Part shown: positions 10,667-20,610 of the stretch, one piece after another | How positions within the stretch are numbered: position 1 is the stretch's first letter | Layout: each line of letters opens with the position of its first letter | Source: Aspidapion aeneum | Taxonomy: Eukaryota; Arthropoda; Insecta; Coleoptera; Brentidae | Reading direction: 5' to 3' | Assembly (NCBI GenBank): GCA_963576565.1 | Contig: OY755045.1 | Span: forward strand, 39,948,667-40,012,666 | Length of the DNA: 64,000 nt | Notes under the pieces: generated by a model | The model's database searches: none | Seen by the model: the letters and a program-made list of their open reading frames with translations, nothing else | Told to the model about the DNA's origin: nothing | Position numbers and translations under genes: made by a program

Positions 10667-13660
10667 ATGATTTTTGATTTTCTGAATACCATTGATCACG
10701 ATGGTATTGGCACACTGGAGGTGGGTGAGGCGGAGGAATGTAAAAACTTAATTAAAGGTAAAAACAATTTAAACATTCTTCATTTAAATATTCAGAGTTT
10801 AAATGCAAAATATGACCAACTTTTGATTTATTTAGAGATGTTAGAAATAAAAAATATTCATGTCATTATTTTATCAGAAACTTTTAATTTTATTGATCTC
10901 GATCACTTAAAAAAGTCATTTTCCATTAAGGGTTTCAACATTTTTTATAACGAATCTAAATTTAATAAAAACGATGGGCTCGTTATTTTTTTAAGACAGG
11001 AATATCTGTCAAATTACAAAATTATAAAACTTACTCAAACAAATTTACTCAGATGCATCTTTACAATAAATAAAAAACAATATGCCATAACTGCAACATA
11101 TCGACCACATGCCTCGAATAAAGACCTTTTTCTGAGTGAAATTGACAATTTTTTTACTAATGAAATTAGACCCCTGGATACCGAGCTATTTATTGGTGAC
11201 ATAAATATTGACCTTTTAAATCAAGCGGACAGAGAGGTAAATACGTATCTTAACATTATGTCAAAAAATGGATATTTGTCTTGCATAAATAAAATCACGA
11301 GAGAAACATCAGGGACGTGTTTAGATCATATATTTTTAAAAAGCGAATATCTGATAAAAAATAAACACTTTCTAAAACCGATTATTTATAAAAACTCTCT
11401 TTCGGATCATTATTCAATATTATTATCAATTCAGAACGTTAAAGATAATAACTTACTCAGTTTCAAAAACACAGCAACCTTTATAACAAAAATAGATTAC
11501 AAAAAGTTAGACAGTTTACTAAGAGTTGAGTCATGGAATGAAGTAATAAACAACCAAAACGTAGAGGAGAGTTATACAAATTTCTTAAATATTTTTCAAA
11601 AACATATAAAACAGTCCCAATATCAACAAAAATTAACAAATAAAAATCGAAAAAGAAAAGCATGGATTACACAAGCTATTATAACATCTATTGGCACTAG
11701 AGATAAACTAAAACAGCAACTTAAAAAAAACTTTACGCCACAGGCCCAAACATATTTTAAAAATTATAGAAATATATTGAATCATACTATAAAACGTGCA
11801 AAAGTTACTTATTATACTGAACAAATAGAAAGCTGTAAAAACAATTACAAAAAAATTTGGAAAACAATAGATAACATGACAGGATCACCAAAAAACAAAA
11901 AAACTGTAATGGATGAGATTTGCACTGGACAGCAAGGAGTAACTACCAGCTGTGATAAAAAAAAGGCTGAAATATTTAACTCTTTTTTTATAGAAATTGG
12001 CAAAAAAATTCAAATGCAAATACCTAGCCCATCACAGAACAGAAACCAAACTTTTCAAGAGCCAGATGCAAACTGTACATTTATTCTTACCCCTGTGAGC
12101 ACTTACGAAATAAAAAAACAAATTTTTACCCTAAAAAATGGCTCGGCCCCAGGTGAGGATGGCATCAGAGTGTCGCTTATCAAAAATACGTACCAACATA
12201 TTTTAAAACCCTTAAGCTATATAATTAACTTGTGTTTTTCAGCATTTACAATTCCAGAGAATTGGAAGAGGACCATTGTAACCCCAGTTTTTAAATCAGG
12301 AGACATAAAAAACCCAACGAATTATCGGCCAATATCTGTCATAAACAATTTTGCAAAAGTCTTTGAAAAGTGTCTAAAAGATAGGTTAGTAAACTATTTA
12401 GAATCTTATAACTTATTATATAAAAAACAATATGGCTTTAGAAAAAACAAAAACACAGAAACGGCAGTTTTTGAATTGATAAATAAAGTTATTCATAACT
12501 TAAAAAACAAAAAAAAAAGTATTGTCGTCTATCTCGATTTACGTAAAGCGTTTGACACAGTCTGTCATGAAAAAATGTTTAAACGCTTACAGAAGCTTGG
12601 AGTTATAGGCGGTCCATTACGTTTATTTGAAAACTATTTAACTGGCAGAAAGCAAAAAACACGAATAAATGACACCTACAGCTCGTATCAAAATGTCAAA
12701 TGCGGAATTCCACAGGGTACAGTGGTTGGCCCCATCTTGTTCTTGGTATATATAAATCAAATAGGAAATATATTGCAAAACGACGAAGTTTTTTGCTATT
12801 GCGATGACACAGCAATTATATTTATAGGTGATACTTGGGAGCAGGCTTTCGCGAGAGCAGAGAGGGGTCTGGCTACTGTTATCCTGTGGCTACAAGAGCA
12901 TTCTTTAAGTTTGAATGAAGAAAAAACCTACTTTATGTCCTACTCCGCGACAAGTGTTGATCAGCCACAACAAACTTTATTAAAAATTCACAAAGAGCAA
13001 TGTAGTCAGGAACTAGATTGTAACTGTAAAAAAATTAAAAAAGCAGAAAAAATTAGATACTTGGGAGTTGTGGTTGATCGGCATTTGAAGTGGAGTGAGC
13101 ACACTAAACTATTATGTGAAAGAATAAGAAAGCTTTTTTATAGATTTTATCAAATAAGGGACAACTTAAATTATAAATTGTTAAGAATTGTTTATGGCTC
13201 GTTGGTTGAATCAATTCTTAGGTATTGTATAGTTGTATGGGGTGGTCTTTACCAAAATTCTCTGGAAAATTTAGCTGTATGTCAAAATACAGCAATAAAA
13301 ATATTGTTTAAAAAAAATAGACTTTTTGCAACAGAACAACTATATTCAAATTTAAAACTTTTAAACATACGCAACTTATATGCTCTGAATGTTCTTAATT
13401 TTTTGCAAAAAACACCAGATCAGTTTCCTATGATGCAGCACAGTTATGGCACAAGGGGTATACAAAACTCAAATTTATATATACCCAACCAAATAAATAA
13501 TGTAACTCAAAGATTTGTTATTTATTATGGTCCAGTATTTTTTAACATCCTTCCAAACAGAATTAAAATTTTAAGAAAAAACTTTAAAAAATTTTCAAAA
13601 GAGGTCAAAAACTTTATTTTACAAAATCATCATTTATTTGTTGAAATACTTAATGGATAA
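10667..13660 (+). CDS. LINE ORF2: AP endonuclease and reverse transcriptase
   Basis: 997 residues, uninterrupted. Residues ~30-250 are an AP-type endonuclease: HLNIQSL, the catalytic Glu in ILSETF, IGDINIDLL and the SLSDHYSI histidine motif. Residues ~500-780 are a reverse transcriptase: KNGSAPGEDGI, NYRPISVINNFAKVFEKCL, VYLDLRKAFDTV, CGIPQGTVVGPILF and the active site CYCDDTAIIF (Asp-Asp at about 713-714; YCDD rather than the usual FADD). A C-terminal domain follows. It nicks target DNA and primes cDNA synthesis. The intact frame inside an already inserted gypsy copy marks it as the youngest layer. Confidence 0.93.
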   Translation: MIFDFLNTIDHDGIGTLEVGEAEECKNLIKGKNNLNILHLNIQSLNAKYDQLLIYLEMLEIKNIHVIILSETFNFIDLDHLKKSFSIKGFNIFYNESKFNKNDGLVIFLRQEYLSNYKIIKLTQTNLLRCIFTINKKQYAITATYRPHASNKDLFLSEIDNFFTNEIRPLDTELFIGDINIDLLNQADREVNTYLNIMSKNGYLSCINKITRETSGTCLDHIFLKSEYLIKNKHFLKPIIYKNSLSDHYSILLSIQNVKDNNLLSFKNTATFITKIDYKKLDSLLRVESWNEVINNQNVEESYTNFLNIFQKHIKQSQYQQKLTNKNRKRKAWITQAIITSIGTRDKLKQQLKKNFTPQAQTYFKNYRNILNHTIKRAKVTYYTEQIESCKNNYKKIWKTIDNMTGSPKNKKTVMDEICTGQQGVTTSCDKKKAEIFNSFFIEIGKKIQMQIPSPSQNRNQTFQEPDANCTFILTPVSTYEIKKQIFTLKNGSAPGEDGIRVSLIKNTYQHILKPLSYIINLCFSAFTIPENWKRTIVTPVFKSGDIKNPTNYRPISVINNFAKVFEKCLKDRLVNYLESYNLLYKKQYGFRKNKNTETAVFELINKVIHNLKNKKKSIVVYLDLRKAFDTVCHEKMFKRLQKLGVIGGPLRLFENYLTGRKQKTRINDTYSSYQNVKCGIPQGTVVGPILFLVYINQIGNILQNDEVFCYCDDTAIIFIGDTWEQAFARAERGLATVILWLQEHSLSLNEEKTYFMSYSATSVDQPQQTLLKIHKEQCSQELDCNCKKIKKAEKIRYLGVVVDRHLKWSEHTKLLCERIRKLFYRFYQIRDNLNYKLLRIVYGSLVESILRYCIVVWGGLYQNSLENLAVCQNTAIKILFKKNRLFATEQLYSNLKLLNIRNLYALNVLNFLQKTPDQFPMMQHSYGTRGIQNSNLYIPNQINNVTQRFVIYYGPVFFNILPNRIKILRKNFKKFSKEVKNFILQNHHLFVEILNG

Positions 13661-14196
13661 CAATAGTGAAAATAGAACATTAGCAACTAAAATTATTAAA
13701 TATTGAAGAAAAAAAATGGTTTAAACAATCAAATCATAAGAAAATTTAAATATTTGGTAGAAAATACTACATTTTTTGAAAACTAAGGTTTGTTTTGAAT
13801 TCATTAATAGTTTTTTATACAAAAAAACGACTCTGTAATGTTTATTGTAATTTTATCAAAACCTCCATCGCGTACACCAGTGTGCTGATATTACATTTCG
13901 TGGACAATTGTTAAAAGACGTCTACACACAAGCTGTAGCATTGTGCTAATATAGTTTAGGTAGACTTCTTTTTTCGAAAGTGCATAATTTTTTGGAAAAA
14001 TTTTAACATATTTTTTTTTAATTATTTTATTTTATAGAGCTAAGTTTGGTAATTCTCCAATTATAGATATAAAGTTACCAGTTGGGTACAAATTCGGAAT
14101 GTATTGATTTACAAACTAGAATACTTATGCATTGTTTACTGTTATATTATAAGTAATTATTTGAAAAAATAAATTGAATTGAATTGAATTGAAATT

Positions 14197-14400
14197 CTAC
14201 GACGGTCTATTCGAGAACCAAAAGAGATAACCAAAAAGTGACTTCTACATTTGCCTAGTAGCAGAAAGAGTAGCATTTACCAGTATATTCCAGAACATTC
14301 CATTAGGTTCTATTTAAGAATTGGAAGAGATATTGAAAAACCGACTTCGACATTCGCTTTATAGCCCTAAAATAGACGTTTTAAGTGATTTATCAGGAAG
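14197..14400 (+). repeat. Remainder of the gypsy 113-bp repeats after the LINE
   Basis: Starts with ctacgac, the duplicated target of the LINE (also 9738-9744), and continues the interrupted repeat unit. One more diverged unit follows, then the gag start at 14401. Confidence 0.8.
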
Positions 14401-15644
14401 TTGATGCTTACTAGACAAGGATCGGCAAAGATGGAAGATCTAACTAAAATGATGCAGGCTCTAGCAGCTCAAATGGCTCAAAACCAGGGCGATATGAAAC
14501 ACACCATGGACGACATGAAACGCATTATTGAACAAAATCAGAATGATATGAGACAGACCATCGAACAAAACCAGAACGACATGCAGGAAAACTTTGACCA
14601 AATAAAGAGCAACTCCGAACAGCTGAGAGAAGAGTTTAAGACTGCAACCGAAGATCTTAAGGAAGAAATAACTCAAAGAATGCATAGTGTGGAACAAAAG
14701 GTACAAAATAAATTGCAGAATGTAGAAGAAAAGGTACATAATGTTGAAGAAAAGGTACAGAATGTTAGGGAGGAAGTTTTTCAAACCATGGAAGAAAAAT
14801 TCCAGGACGTGTCAAAACAGCTTATACAGCTCCAAAAAGAACACAACAAAATGAAAGCTCAGGGATGTGGTGTGAATTCCAACCAAAACATTAAGCCTCC
14901 ACATTTCGATGGTACGTCTTCCTGGTCTACTTATAAACAACAGTTTGAAGCTGCCGCTGCTGCAAATGGTTGGGATGATGAGGAAAAGCTAGAGGATTGT
15001 TAGTAGCTCTACGAGAACCTGCTCTGGGACTTTTACGGTCCATTCCGGTCGAACAAAAACAGAATTATAACGCTTTAGTGGCAGCGTTAGAAAGAAGGTA
15101 TGGAGACGAACACTTGCGAAATTTACATTGGTCAGAATTAAATATTCGTCAACAAAGACCAGGAGAGTCATTACAAGAGTATGAAGCGGATATCAGGAGG
15201 CTGATGTACTTGGCTTACCCAGAAATGCCAGAAAATTACAGAGATCCCTTCACGGTAGATCGCTTTATTAACGGCTTGCGAGACACGGACTTAGCAAAAT
15301 TACTACGTCGAGAACGCTTCCATAACAGCAGTGAAGTGTTGATTCGAGCCCTTGAAATTGAATCATCAAATAATATGTCCAGGCCAAAAGTAAGAGGTGT
15401 TTCAATTCAGGAGGGAGAAGAAATGAGCACTGGAGATGAGGTCAACTTAAAAACGCTAAACCAACTGTTTCAATCACTGATAGAGAAGATTGATTCTTTG
15501 AAAGAAAGTAGACGATTCCCTCCAAATGTAAAGTGTTTCAGATGCGGACGTACAGGGCATATTCAACGCGATTGTCGTGTCCAAATGAGGTCTCGCTCAC
15601 CATCTAGTGGGACAGAGTACCGAAGAAGAGATCAGGAAAACTAA
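14401..15644 (+). pseudogene. Ty3/gypsy gag, one frameshift
   Basis: An ATG at 14401 opens a frame whose residues ~10-155 form a long coiled coil made of near repeats (QNQNDM..., NVEEKVHNVEEKV). The capsid start follows (PPHFDGTSSWSTYKQQFEAA) and the frame stops at 15001-15003. The capsid resumes in another frame (REPALGLL, then WSELNIRQQRPGESLQEYEA) and ends with a CCHC knuckle CFRCGRTGHIQRDC at 15536-15577 and an Arg/Ser tail. The switch at about 14996 fits loss of a single base. Gag would form the particle and bind RNA through the knuckle; this copy cannot make it intact. Confidence 0.88.
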
Positions 15645-15646
15645 AA
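15632..15646 (+). promoter_or_regulatory. Candidate -1 frameshift site between gag and pol
   Basis: Gag ends ...gaa aac taa. The pol frame lies at -1 and is open from just before this point. The string ggaaaac sits directly before the stop and could allow tRNA slippage, though it is not a perfect X XXY YYZ heptamer. Suggestive only. Confidence 0.35.
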
Positions 15647-15667
15647 CTAGTCAACGCAGAGGGGCGG

Positions 15668-18094
15668 GTGTTGGCTAATGGGAATTTAGCCCCTAAAATT
15701 TACTCTATCAAGAGCTTAAAACATACTGCTGACAGTCTTAACATCGACGGACTTATTAATGGAAGAAAAGTTAATATAACAGTAGACACTGGTGCTGCAA
15801 TATCATTGCTTAGGTCCAAAATTGCAACGAGATATAAAATTCGACCAACAGAAAAGAAAATAACACTTAAGACTGTGACTGGAGAATCCGCCGACGTGTT
15901 GGGGCAGACGGACATAGACCTACAGCTGGGAAGATTGAGAATTCGCCACACTGTATTGGTTGCCGAAATAGAAGACGAATTTATTTTGGGAATGGACTTG
16001 ATAAGTAAACATGGATTTGCGTTTGATAATAAACTTAATATCCTGAGATTTGGGAATGAAGAGTTCATTTTGTCAAATAGTCACTTCAATAAAGAACCAA
16101 TAAAGGTCGTGGCAGTATGTACAACAAGACTGGTCGGTAATAGTGAGACCATAATTTTTGGGAGGCTAGAAAGTAAATCATCAAGCTGTGTCGGACTCAT
16201 AAGCCAACAGAAATTATCCAACACCTACCTCGTTGCAAAGTCACTAGTTAAAACCGATAAAGACATCCTGATTAGAGTCGCCAATATTTTCCCAAATAGT
16301 GTCAAAATTAATAAGCGGGAGGTGGTAGCATTATTTGAGCCAGTCCAGAAAGTAACAAGATGTGAAGAGCCAACTTCGGAGGATAAAAGTAAGTTACCAA
16401 CGGAGGTACTTCAGCAATTTGAGTCAACTTGGCAACATCTCACTCCAGAAGAATTTAGTAAAGCGAGAGAGTTTATAGAAGAACAAAGTAATATCTTCGA
16501 AACTAGGAGTAGTTCGGGACGCACAAACCTTATTCAACATGCTATCAACACTGGCGATGCCCAACCGATAAGACAACCCCCAAGAAGACTACCAATGGCC
16601 AAGCAAGAAGAAGTTCACAATCTCATTAATGAAATGCTCAGCGACGGTGTTATTGAAGAGTCATCAAGTCCTTGGTCATCTCCTGTGGTGTTGGTCACTA
16701 AAAAGGATGGAAGTACTAGGTTTTGTGTCGACTGCAGGAAACTTAACGATGTGACCAAGAAAGATAGTTACCCACTGCCAAGAATAGACGACACATTAAC
16801 AACGTTGGCAGGATCATATTGGTTTTCTACTCTTGACCTGAAAAGTGGGTATTGGCAAGTAGGAATCTTTGAAAGAGATAAAGAGAAGACTGCATTCTCT
16901 GCTGGAAGTGGACTTTATCAGTTTAATGTGATGCCATTTGGCCTGTGCAATGCCCCAGCTACATTTGAAAGACTAATGGAAGTCGTTCTACGAGGCCTTA
17001 CTTGGAAAACCTGCCTAGTCTATTTGGATGATGTCATAGTAATGGGGAAATCATTTCAAGAACATCTAGATAATTTACGAGAAGTATTCTCAAGAATCAG
17101 GAACGCAAATCTTAAATTAAACTCAAAGAAATGTTTTCTGTTCCAAGAAAAAGTTGAGTTCCTGGGTCACGTCGTTTCCCGAGAAGGCATCCATACCGAC
17201 GAAAAGAAGCTACAAGCAATAAAAGAATGGCCTCAACCTCGTGACAAACATGAATTGAGAAGCTTTTTGGGTCTGTGTACATACTACAGACGATTTGTAG
17301 AAGGATTCGCCAAAATAGCGTCTCCGTTACATAGACTTACAGAAGATAAAGCTTCTTACAAATGGAATACCGAATGTGACCAAGTATTTAGAAGACTAAA
17401 AGCAGCATTATGTTCTAGTCCGATTCTTGCATATCCCATTCCAAAAGGAAAATTCATATTAGATACTGATGCGAGCAACGATGGCATAGGAGCAGTACTC
17501 TCCCAAGTACAAGATGGAGAAGAACGGGTCATCGAATTTTTCAGCAAGAAGCTATCCAAACCAGAGAGAAATTATTGTGTTACTAGAAAGGAGCTCCTAG
17601 CCATAGTTAAATCCGTAGATCACTTTCACAAATATCTCTACGGACAAGAGTTTCTGATTAGAACGGATCATGCTGCGTTACAGTGGCTCATGAAAATGAA
17701 ACAACCTGAGGGGCAAGTGGTGAGATGGATAGAAAAGCTACAACAATACCATTATCAAATTAAGCACCGAGCAGGAAGGGTGCATAATAATGCAGATGCA
17801 TTGTCCAGAAGACCTTGCCCCGAGGATTGTAAACATTGCAGGAAAATTGACCAGAAAGAAGGAATTACCTACGTGCGCCAGATAAAGTTAGAACCAGATG
17901 AAGAATGGATGTCGGCTTCGATTAGAACCACACAACTTAACGACAAAGATGTAGGACCTATCTTGCGATTGAAAGAAGAGAACAAGCCACGACCATCATG
18001 GCAAGATATCGCAAACCAAGGGGTGATATTCAAATCACTGTGGGCACAATGGGATTCACTGATAGTAGAAGAAAACATCCTTAAACGTGCCTAG
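15668..18094 (+). pseudogene. Ty3/gypsy pol: protease, reverse transcriptase, RNase H
   Basis: 808-codon frame ended by TAG at 18092-18094. Protease: NITVDTGAAISLL, with the DTG catalytic Asp near residue 40. RT: SSPWSSPVVLVTKKDGS, FSTLDLKSGYWQV, NVMPFGLCNAPATFERLM and the YLDD active site at ~452-455. RNase H: ILDTDASNDGIGAVLS with FSKKLSKPERNY and RTDHAALQWL. The usual chromosomal start is by frameshift from gag, so the first codon here is not a true start. The same frame continues past the TAG into integrase, so a point mutation splits pol. Confidence 0.92.
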
Positions 18095-19225
18095 GAAAGT
18101 GCCGATGGCCTTACTGTGATTAATCAAGTAGTGGTTCCTAGAAGCATGGTAGACAATATAATGGCCGAATGCCATGGTGGAAAATCAGGCGCGCACCTAG
18201 GCATAAATAAAACCATGGACAAAATTCGAAACCGATTTTATTGGGTCAATTACTTTCAAGATGTGAAAAACTGGTGCAGCCGATGTTCGACTTGTGCAGC
18301 CAGCCAAGGTCCCAAAACAAGGTCCAGAGGTCAAATGAAACAATATAACGTAGGTCTGCCATTCGAACGCATTGCTATTGATGTGGCCGGACCATTTCCA
18401 GAAACTAAAAAGGGCAACAAATACATCCTTGTTGTCATGGATTATTTTAGCAAATGGCCAGAAGTTTTTGCTTTGCCTAACCAAGAGGCCGCTACAGTTG
18501 CAGAAGTTCTGGTAAATGATGTTTTCAGCCGATTTGGCATTCCTTTGGAACTACATTCAGATCAAGGAAGAAACTTTGAATCAAAGCTCTTCCAGAATCT
18601 CTGTGACCTTTTAGGAATACATAAAACACGGACTACTGCTTTGCATCCGCAGTCAGATGGCATGGTTGAAAGATTTAATAAAACAATAGAGGAACATCTT
18701 TGCAAAGTTGTTGATGAGCACCAAACAGATTGGGACCAATATATTCCATTGTTTTTGATGGCCTATAGAACTGCCATTCACAATACGACAGGAGCTACTC
18801 CATCTAGTATCCTGTTTGGTAGAGAACTGCGTTTACCATGTGATATCATGTTTGGTTCACCTGAAGAAGCACACTTAGAGGTTAATGGCTATGTCGAACG
18901 TTTAAGGCAAAAGCTGCACGATATCCATGAAGTGGTTAGAGAGCGAATAGAAATAGCCAGTGACCGCATGAAAGCGAGATATGACCTGAAAGCAAACTCT
19001 TCAGGGTTCAAAGAGAATGATCAAGTCTGGCTATACAATCCTCAACGCAAGAAAGGAAGATCACCTAAGTTGACACCACCATGGGAAGGGCCTTATAAAG
19101 TTGTTAAGAGAATTAATGATGTAGTCTACCGAATCCAGAGAAGCCTGAAGTCCAAAATGAAAGTTGTTCATCTAGACAGACTAAAACCTTACCTGGGAAA
19201 TGTTGATCGAGACGATCAAACCTGA
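18095..19225 (+). pseudogene. Ty3/gypsy pol: integrase
   Basis: This stretch continues the pol frame exactly (no shift) after the TAG. It holds an HHCC zinc-binding domain (ECHGGKSGAHLGINKTM with CSRCSTC) and the integrase core. Asp is seen in IDVAGPFPETKKG, Asp in HSDQGRNFES and Glu in SDGMVERFNKTIEEHL. A C-terminal domain with LTPPWEGPYKVVKRI (GPY/F-like module) follows. Integrase would insert the cDNA with a 4-bp duplication, as seen around this element. It stops at TGA just before a purine-rich tract and the 3' LTR. Confidence 0.92.
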
Positions 19226-19237
19226 AGAGGAGGATAG
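19222..19237 (+). promoter_or_regulatory. Polypurine tract
   Basis: gaagaggaggatag directly precedes the 3' LTR, the expected primer site for plus-strand DNA synthesis. Confidence 0.75.
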
Positions 19238-19651
19238 TGTTACAAATTTAAGTTATTTAAATTTTATAATTGGAATTTATTTAGGTTTAGTGTAGTATTA
19301 GGTCGATTTATCTTAAGGTTGTATTCTTAGTCTAGGTTTTAGTTGCGTTGTCTGTGGCTTGCGGTCGCGGTAGTGCGGGAACTTTCCGGACGTCGAAGGC
19401 TGCCGGAAAGTTCGAGAGAGATGGACGATCCTATATATAGGGCCGGGGTCGCGCACCAGGAGTCAGTCACAGATAGCGTGCTGTAGTGGTCGTGAGATTA
19501 ACACGAAGTTAATATACCGATTATAGTAGTGAATTATTAGCAAGTTATTACTAAGTTTAAGTGCGTGTTTTTGTACATAATTTGTCGAAATAAATTGACG
19601 TATCGTTTTCAACAATTGCGAGTTTTAATTTGTCGTTGTGAACCCGTAACA
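19238..19651 (+). repeat. Ty3/gypsy 3' LTR
   Basis: 414-bp LTR identical to 8635-9048 except for three substitutions by eye (one at gatgggcga/gatggacga, two around the ttaatagacc segment). Confidence 0.95.
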
Positions 19652-19728
19652 GTATTAAAACTAAATATAGTTTGAGATTTGGTGGGGAGGGGGAATTTCC
19701 CCTCCCGTAGATCCGCGCCTGGAAAAGG

Positions 19729-20170
19729 TCAAAAATAGAAAAAAGTTCTAATAACTTTTGGTCACAAGTTTTTTGCTTTCAAGTGAGCATAGCAGTTGTT
19801 TAATTTGAAGAATGCAGAAATACTGTAAAATTTAAAAATGACAAATTTGACAATGACAATTTATTTTTTATGACCTCTCAAATTTTTAAAAATATTTTAA
19901 GATATGTTTTTGTACATATCTAAAGGCCCCTCGATAATTACAATTTGTTGAAAAAAATTTTTTTTGGTAGTATTTGGTAGTAGTTTTTTTTAAATAATAA
20001 TTCATTAACACATTTACTGCTGCCATTCAAAAACAAATATGAGGCCAAGTGTAAATATTATAATAAGTACATTTAACACAAAAATAACAGCTAATAAGTG
20101 CGGAATGATAACATGTTGTCCTTCCTTGTTCACGTAAGTGTCCTGCACATTCCAAAATTAGACCTTGGAA
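19729..20170. other. AT-rich intron, nothing recognised
   Basis: OGT intron sequence without supportable features. Confidence 0.5.
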
Positions 20171-20333
20171 CCCCTGTGTCGTTATTCTTGAAATCTCCCC
20201 GAGGGAGTACTCCTCGAAATTCGAGCGAGGACCAATAGAGATGCGGGAATCAAGTGACCGCATGCGCAGTTTGACTTTCACCCGATTTTGAAGGAGTACT
20301 CCCCAGGGAGATTTCAAGAACACTGACACTGGG
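20171..20333. mobile_element. Short inverted-repeat element (163 bp)
   Basis: Arms 20171-20214 and 20292-20333 are near-perfect inverted repeats sharing ttcttgaaatctccc and ggagtactcct. There is no coding content. It is a small MITE or a stable hairpin; no target duplication was recognised. Confidence 0.6.
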
Positions 20334-20546
20334 CTTGTATTTAAGTTTGAAGTCAACGTGTTAATTAATATGGTTTAAACGCATTTTGTTTAGCGTGGCT
20401 CAAATTAACGAATTTTAATTTCCTTGTTTTTCCTTTCGTTTGGTCATGTTTTACATTTTTACCTTCCCAGCCCGCGTAGCAATGGCTATAGAAGGTATTA
20501 TTTTCGACGAAAACATTTTTTTTGAGATAACGCCAAAAATGGGTTA

Positions 20547-20548
<2 letters not shown>

Positions 20549-20606
<58 letters not shown>
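20549..20606. repeat. (TG)n microsatellite
   Basis: About 29 uninterrupted TG dinucleotides directly abutting the MITE at 20611. Confidence 0.98.

Positions 20607-20610
<4 letters not shown>

Larger units (their letters stand above)
9745..14196 (+). mobile_element. Non-LTR retrotransposon (LINE), 4.45 kb, inserted in gypsy leader
   Basis: Flanked by the direct repeat ctacgac (9738-9744 and 14197-14203), it contains a short ORF1 (9813-10226) and an intact endonuclease-RT ORF2 (10667-13660). It ends in a (GAATT)n tail at about 14172-14194. The tail and architecture fit the CR1/L2-like LINEs, but the clade is not proven. The ORF1 lacks an obvious N-terminal domain, so the copy may be 5' truncated. 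Confidence 0.88.
8635..19651 (+). mobile_element. Ty3/gypsy LTR retrotransposon, 11.0 kb including a nested LINE
   Basis: LTRs at 8635-9048 and 19238-19651 (414 bp each, TGTTAC...GTAACA) differ at only three positions by eye. The 4-bp target duplication GTAT is present at 8631-8634 and 19652-19655. Internal order is primer-binding site, 113-bp tandem repeats, gag, then protease-RT-RNase H-integrase, with no envelope gene. A LINE at 9745-14196 interrupts the leader; without it the element is ~6.6 kb. Gag carries a frameshift near 14996 and pol a TAG at 18092-18094, so this copy is not autonomous despite its youth. Confidence 0.95.
8535..19721. mobile_element. Small hAT-like MITE, split by a gypsy element
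   Basis: Left end CAGCGGCGGATCTAG (8535) and right end with reverse complement CAGGCGCGGATCTAC (to 19721) are inverted repeats. They are flanked by the direct repeat GAAAAGG at 8528-8534 and 19722-19728. Removing the LTR element leaves a ~166-bp MITE with a long G run. A CAG...CTG end with a 7-8-bp duplication fits the hAT superfamily. Confidence 0.7.

Noticed and set aside
14461..14784. Leu/Phe-rich antisense frame opposite gypsy gag
   Set aside because: Mirror of the coiled-coil repeat; no independent support.
18092..18094. Programmed UAG readthrough in gypsy pol
   Set aside because: Readthrough stops in retroelements lie between gag and pol; this one is between RNase H and integrase, so a nonsense mutation is simpler.
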